Assembly (NCBI GenBank): GCA_903885865.1
Contig: CAISKH010000089.1
Span: 1 to 7,427 of the forward strand
Direction of reading: 5' to 3'
DNA length: 7,427 nt
DNA from: an uncultured Mucilaginibacter sp.
Lineage (GTDB): Bacteria; Bacteroidota; Bacteroidia; Sphingobacteriales; Sphingobacteriaceae
Below the pieces are notes generated by a model. The model saw only the letters and a list, made by a program, of their open reading frames with translations. It had not been told where the DNA came from and did not search any database. A program made the translations under genes and the position numbers. Positions 4,415-7,427 of the stretch are shown here, in pieces (the first letter of the stretch is position 1; each line of letters opens with the position of its first letter).

Positions 4415-6437
4415 AAAACTTCTCATCCATCATCTTCTCCAGCGCAAACATTTCGTCGCGCAGTTTGGCGGCGCGTAAAAAGTCCATATCCTTTGCGGCG
4501 GTAAGCATATCCTTCTTGGTGTTTTCTATTGATTTTTTCAGGTCGGCTCTCGACATATATTGTACGATAGGATCAGCAGCCAGGGTTATCATATCCGTTT
4601 CCACATAAGCCTTTTGCACACCACCCTGGAAATCGACCACAGAGGTTTGTTCAATAATTTCTTCCCTTGTTTTACCTATAGTTACTGGCGTAATGCCATT
4701 TTCGGTATTGTACCTGATCTGTAATTCGCGCCTGCGGGTAGTTTCATCCATGGTTATCTGCATAGAGTCGGTAATCTTATCGGCATACATAATAACCCGA
4801 CCCCGGTCGTTACGCGCAGCACGGCCTATGGTTTGTATCAATGAACGCTCCGAGCGCAGGAAACCTTCCTTATCCGCGTCCAAAATTGCTACTAGCGATA
4901 CTTCAGGCAAATCCAGACCCTCACGTAACAGGTTAATACCTATCAACACATCAAATTCGCCCAGGCGCAATCCTCTTAATATTTCTACCCGCTGCAAAGT
5001 CTTTACTTCGGAGTGGATATACCGGCATTTAATACCCAGGCGGTCCATGTATTTGGCCAGTTCTTCGGCCATGCGTTTGGTGAGGGTGGTTACCAGTACG
5101 CGGTCGCCCATTTTTATGGTTTTGTCTACTTCGTCCAGCAGGTCGTCCACCTGGTTAATTACCGGCCGAACCTCAATTAACGGGTCAAGCAAGCCGGTGG
5201 GGCGTATCACTTGCTCCACCACCACGCCGCCTGATTTTTCGAGTTCAAAATCGGCAGGGGTAGCGCTTACATAAATGGTTTGCGGCGCCAGCCGCTCAAA
5301 TTCCTGGAAATTAAGCGGACGGTTATCCATAGCCGCGGGTAAGCGGAAGCCATAATCAACCAGCGATATTTTGCGCGAACGGTCGCCGCCATACATGGCC
5401 CTGATCTGTGGCACGGTTACGTGGCTTTCGTCTATCACCATTAAATAATCATCAGGGAAATAGTCTAACAAACAAAAAGGACGTGCACCCGGCGCGCGCC
5501 CGTCAAAAAACCTTGAATAATTTTCAATACCCGAGCAATAGCCCAGCTCGCGTATCATTTCCAGGTCGTAGTTAACTCGTTCCTCCAACCGTTTAGCTTC
5601 CAGGAAGCGGCCATCGCCTATGAATTGTTTTTTGCGGGTTTCCAGTTCTTCCTGTATCGCCCAAATGGATTGCTGAAAACGCTCGCGGGGCGCCACATAT
5701 AAATTGGCGGGGTATATAACCATGTGGGTCATTTTCTCCAGCGTTTTGCCGGTGCCGATGTCAAAAGTGCTTAGCTCTTCAATATCATCGCCAAAGAACG
5801 AGATACGATAGGCGTGGTCCATATAAGCCGGGAAAATATCAACCGTATCACCTTTAACCCTGAAGGTACCGCGCTTAAAGTCAACCGTGGTACGTGAGTA
5901 TAATATTTCGACCAAACGGTGCAGAAAAGCATTCCGACTGATCCTCGTACCCACCGCGAATTTAAAAACCGAGTTGGCAAAATCTTCCGGGTTACCCATA
6001 CCATAAATGCAGGAAATGGACGAAACCACAATAACATCGCGCCGCCCGCTCATTAATGCGGATGTGGTGCGCAAGCGCAGTTTTTCAATTTCCTCATTTA
6101 TCTGAAGGTCCTTTTCTATATAGGTATTGGTGGTTGGGATGAAGGCTTCGGGCTGATAATAATCGTAGTAGGATACGAAGTAGTTCACTGCGTTCTCCGG
6201 AAAAAACTGTTTAAACTCTCCATACAACTGCGCCGCCAAAGTTTTATTATGACTTAGTACCAGTGTAGGTTTTTGCGTTTGCTGAATAACATTGGCAATG
6301 GTAAATGTTTTACCCGAGCCGGTAACGCCCAGCAGGGTTTGAAACGGATCGCCGCTATTAACGCCTTCAACCAGTTGTTTGATGGCTTCGGGCTGGTCGC
6401 CGGTGGGTTTGTATTGAGAGGTTAGTGTGAAATCCAT
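4413..6437 (-). CDS. uvrB: Excinuclease ABC subunit B (UvrB)
   Basis: Complete 674-residue UvrB, the damage-verifying helicase-like subunit of nucleotide excision repair, which takes lesions from UvrA and positions UvrC for the two cuts. Motifs are in the normal order: Q-P motif near residue 15; Walker A G-V-T-G-S-G-K-T (37-44); the damage-probing beta-hairpin Y-Y-D-Y-Y-Q-P-E-A-F-I-P (90-101) onward; Walker B-type D-E-S-H (336-339); S-A-T-P (391-394); motif V region I-N-L-L-R-E-G-L-D-L-P-E (501-512); motif VI Q-T-I-G-R-A-A-R-N (535-543); and a C-terminal UVR helical hairpin (about 631-669) that contacts UvrC. No truncation or key substitution is seen. The start M-D-F-T-L matches the family's usual N-terminus. 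It is divergent from upp (290-bp spacer) and convergent with the transporter. Confidence 0.99.
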   Translation of the reverse strand: MDFTLTSQYKPTGDQPEAIKQLVEGVNSGDPFQTLLGVTGSGKTFTIANVIQQTQKPTLVLSHNKTLAAQLYGEFKQFFPENAVNYFVSYYDYYQPEAFIPTTNTYIEKDLQINEEIEKLRLRTTSALMSGRRDVIVVSSISCIYGMGNPEDFANSVFKFAVGTRISRNAFLHRLVEILYSRTTVDFKRGTFRVKGDTVDIFPAYMDHAYRISFFGDDIEELSTFDIGTGKTLEKMTHMVIYPANLYVAPRERFQQSIWAIQEELETRKKQFIGDGRFLEAKRLEERVNYDLEMIRELGYCSGIENYSRFFDGRAPGARPFCLLDYFPDDYLMVIDESHVTVPQIRAMYGGDRSRKISLVDYGFRLPAAMDNRPLNFQEFERLAPQTIYVSATPADFELEKSGGVVVEQVIRPTGLLDPLIEVRPVINQVDDLLDEVDKTIKMGDRVLVTTLTKRMAEELAKYMDRLGIKCRYIHSEVKTLQRVEILRGLRLGEFDVLIGINLLREGLDLPEVSLVAILDADKEGFLRSERSLIQTIGRAARNDRGRVIMYADKITDSMQITMDETTRRRELQIRYNTENGITPVTIGKTREEIIEQTSVVDFQGGVQKAYVETDMITLAADPIVQYMSRADLKKSIENTKKDMLTAAKDMDFLRAAKLRDEMFALEKMMDEKF

Positions 6438-6445
6438 GTCTGGTG

Positions 6446-6453
6446 CAAAAATA
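6446..6453 (-). promoter_or_regulatory. -7-like box just before uvrB
   Basis: On the minus strand this is TATTTTTG, a full match to TAnnTTTG, but only 8 bp from the ATG. If used, the uvrB mRNA would be almost leaderless. No -33 element is evident. A second candidate, TTACTTTG on the minus strand (6594-6601, 7/8), would give a leader of about 150 nt carrying the inverted repeat at 6468-6549. Confidence 0.3.
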
Positions 6454-6467
6454 TTGTTTTATTGTTC

Positions 6468-6549
6468 GTTTTACGTTATACGTATTACGTTGTACGTTTC
6501 TTTTTTCGGTTGTGGCCAAACGTATAACGTAATACGTACCACGTATAAC
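6468..6549. repeat. Large imperfect inverted repeat made of ACGTAT-like words
   Basis: Left arm 6468-6499 and right arm 6518-6549 are complementary at 28 of 32 positions, plus one G-T, around an 18-nt loop. The inner 20 bp (6480-6499 against 6518-6537) differ at only that G-T. Each arm is itself a run of related words (ACGTTAT, ACGTATT, ACGTTGT, ACGTTT). It lies in the uvrB-upp divergent spacer. It could be a dispersed hairpin element or a leader structure; it is too far from upp's start and lacks a downstream T tract in the right place for a simple terminator. Confidence 0.65.
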
Positions 6550-6665
6550 CTTTAAAGAACGATTTTGAATTTATTATGTTCCGTTTGTCTAGGCAAAGTA
6601 AGTAGCAGGTTATGACAGCCCTATGTCAGCAGGAAATGAGGATTAGTTTTTAAGTTCCAATTCGT

Positions 6666-6673
6666 TAAATTTA
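6666..6673 (+). promoter_or_regulatory. Possible -7 box for upp
   Basis: TAAATTTA differs from TAnnTTTG only at the last base. Transcription would start near 6679, giving a leader of about 50 nt that consists largely of the 7-bp repeats at 6693-6727. No clear -33 element. Confidence 0.35.
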
Positions 6674-6692
6674 CATCGTAACGCGCCAGGCC

Positions 6693-6727
6693 CTAATCTC
6701 TAATCAACTAACCTCTAATCTCTAACC
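6693..6727 (+). repeat. 7-bp tandem repeat abutting the upp start codon
   Basis: Five units of the CTAATCT type: CTAATCT (6693), CTAATCA (6700), then after one extra A CTAACCT (6708), CTAATCT (6715) and CTAACC (6722-6727), followed at once by the ATG at 6728. The whole ribosome-binding region is therefore repeat, with no Shine-Dalgarno. Confidence 0.7.
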
Positions 6728-7372
6728 ATGATCTTCATCCTTAACAAAACCAACAGTATTGCCAACCGTTTTTTGGCAGAGCTGCGCGATGCAAATATGC
6801 AGCAGGACAAGCAGCGCTTCAGGCTTAACCAGGAAAAATTAGGGGAAATATTGGCTTATGAGATCAGTAAAACGTTTAAATATATCGCTGCCGAGGTGCA
6901 AACACCATTGGGTACGGCAACCATTAATTTACCTAATGACGCGCCTGTTTTAGGCACCATATTACGCGCTGGCCTGCCGTTTCACCAGGGGTTTATGAAT
7001 TATTTTGACCAGTCGGCGTCAGCGTTTATAACTGCTTACAGCAAGGTTAAGCGCGCGGGCGATTTTGTTATCCGTATAGATCATATCTCCACCCCTAACC
7101 TTGATGGTAAAACATTTATATTATGCGATACCATGCTGGCAACCGGGCAAAGTATAGTAGACGTGTGCAAGGAACTGATGGCCCAATACAAAATTGCCAG
7201 CCTGCATATTGCCGCCATTATTGCTAGTACCGAAGGCATAGCACATTTGCGCGCTAATTTGCCCAAAGCCAAAATATGGGTTTGCGCGGTTGATGAAGAA
7301 ATGACCAGCAAGGCCTATATCGTACCCGGTTTGGGTGATGCAGGTGATCTGGCGTTTGGGGAAAAGAGTTAG
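6728..7372 (+). CDS. upp: Uracil phosphoribosyltransferase
   Basis: Protein of 214 residues, the usual length, that makes UMP from uracil and PRPP in the cytoplasmic pyrimidine salvage pathway. Seen are the L-R-A-G-L-P-F-H-Q-G-F block (79-89), the PRPP loop C-D-T-M-L-A-T-G-Q-S (133-142), and the uracil-binding loop Y-I-V-P-G-L-G-D-A-G-D-L-A-F-G (197-211), nearly the E. coli Upp sequence. The PRPP loop has C-D-T-M where most Upp have V/I-D-P-M, and G-Q-S in place of G-G-S; the catalytic acid and T-G are kept, so activity is expected. The ATG follows the 7-bp repeats directly. Position opposite uvrB is probably fortuitous. Other members of type I phosphoribosyltransferases are excluded by the C-terminal uracil loop. 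Confidence 0.9.
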   Translation: MIFILNKTNSIANRFLAELRDANMQQDKQRFRLNQEKLGEILAYEISKTFKYIAAEVQTPLGTATINLPNDAPVLGTILRAGLPFHQGFMNYFDQSASAFITAYSKVKRAGDFVIRIDHISTPNLDGKTFILCDTMLATGQSIVDVCKELMAQYKIASLHIAAIIASTEGIAHLRANLPKAKIWVCAVDEEMTSKAYIVPGLGDAGDLAFGEKS

Positions 7373-7376
7373 GGTG

Positions 7377-7423
7377 ATTTCGGATTGCGCCTGCCGCAGG
7401 CAGGGATGTACAATTTCGGATTT
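7377..7423. repeat. REP-like GC hairpin flanked by short direct repeats
   Basis: CCTGCC (7390-7395) pairs with GGCAGG (7399-7404) around GCA. ATTTCGGATT occurs on both sides, at 7377-7386 and 7413-7422. There is no T tract after the stem, so it is not a standard terminator for upp. The window ends at 7427, so the element may continue. Confidence 0.5.
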
Positions 7424-7427
7424 ATTT

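Noticed and set aside
4693..5274. Plus-strand 193-codon reading frame
   Set aside because: It is antisense within uvrB, Ser/Arg-rich with no recognisable domain, a typical shadow of a conserved gene.

Overview
The window reads as chromosomal DNA of a Bacteroidota bacterium, most likely family Sphingobacteriaceae (Mucilaginibacter/Pedobacter type). The grounds are promoter -7 boxes of the TAnnTTTG kind, start codons without Shine-Dalgarno sequences, signal peptides ending in A-Q, a DUF1080 secreted protein, SUMF1-domain proteins, and Bacteroidota-like UvrB and Upp sequences. The genus is inference; no rRNA or other marker is present.

Layout, left to right. (1) Positions 1-2711 are an envelope/secreted-protein block. 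It holds the 3' end of a SUMF1/FGE-like gene (+), a DUF1080 (3-keto-disaccharide hydrolase-like) gene (-), a complete SUMF1/FGE-like paralogue (+) and a small Spy/CpxP-like LTxxQ protein (+). The three complete genes encode signal peptides. The two SUMF1-like genes are close paralogues (68 of 90 aligned residues identical by my count) and sandwich the oppositely oriented DUF1080 gene. The complete SUMF1-like gene has the best promoter in the window, preceded by a 21-bp-period direct repeat that resembles a LytTR-regulator site. (2) Positions 2712-3119 are a 408-bp gene-free stretch that is unusually rich in inverted repeats. It contains a plausible small-RNA unit: a CRP/FNR-like dyad, a -7 box, a hairpin and a strong intrinsic terminator. 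(3) Positions 3120-4376 encode an MFS transporter of the anion:cation symporter type. (4) Positions 4413-6437 (-) encode the excinuclease subunit UvrB, convergent with the transporter. (5) Positions 6438-6727 are a divergent spacer with a large imperfect inverted repeat built from ACGTAT-like words. (6) Positions 6728-7372 (+) encode uracil phosphoribosyltransferase. (7) The right edge has a short GC-rich REP-like hairpin.

How the parts fit. Secreted DUF1080 and SUMF1-like proteins plus a sugar-acid-type transporter would suit scavenging of plant or microbial glycans, but the transporter is separated from the secreted block by a terminator and need not be co-regulated. uvrB and upp are housekeeping genes. 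The coding content is ordinary and I see no defence system, CRISPR array, transposase, phage gene or new multi-gene system. The interesting material is in the spacers: the LytTR-like repeat, the candidate sRNA, and a recurring habit of 7-8-bp degenerate tandem words that abut gene starts or stops.
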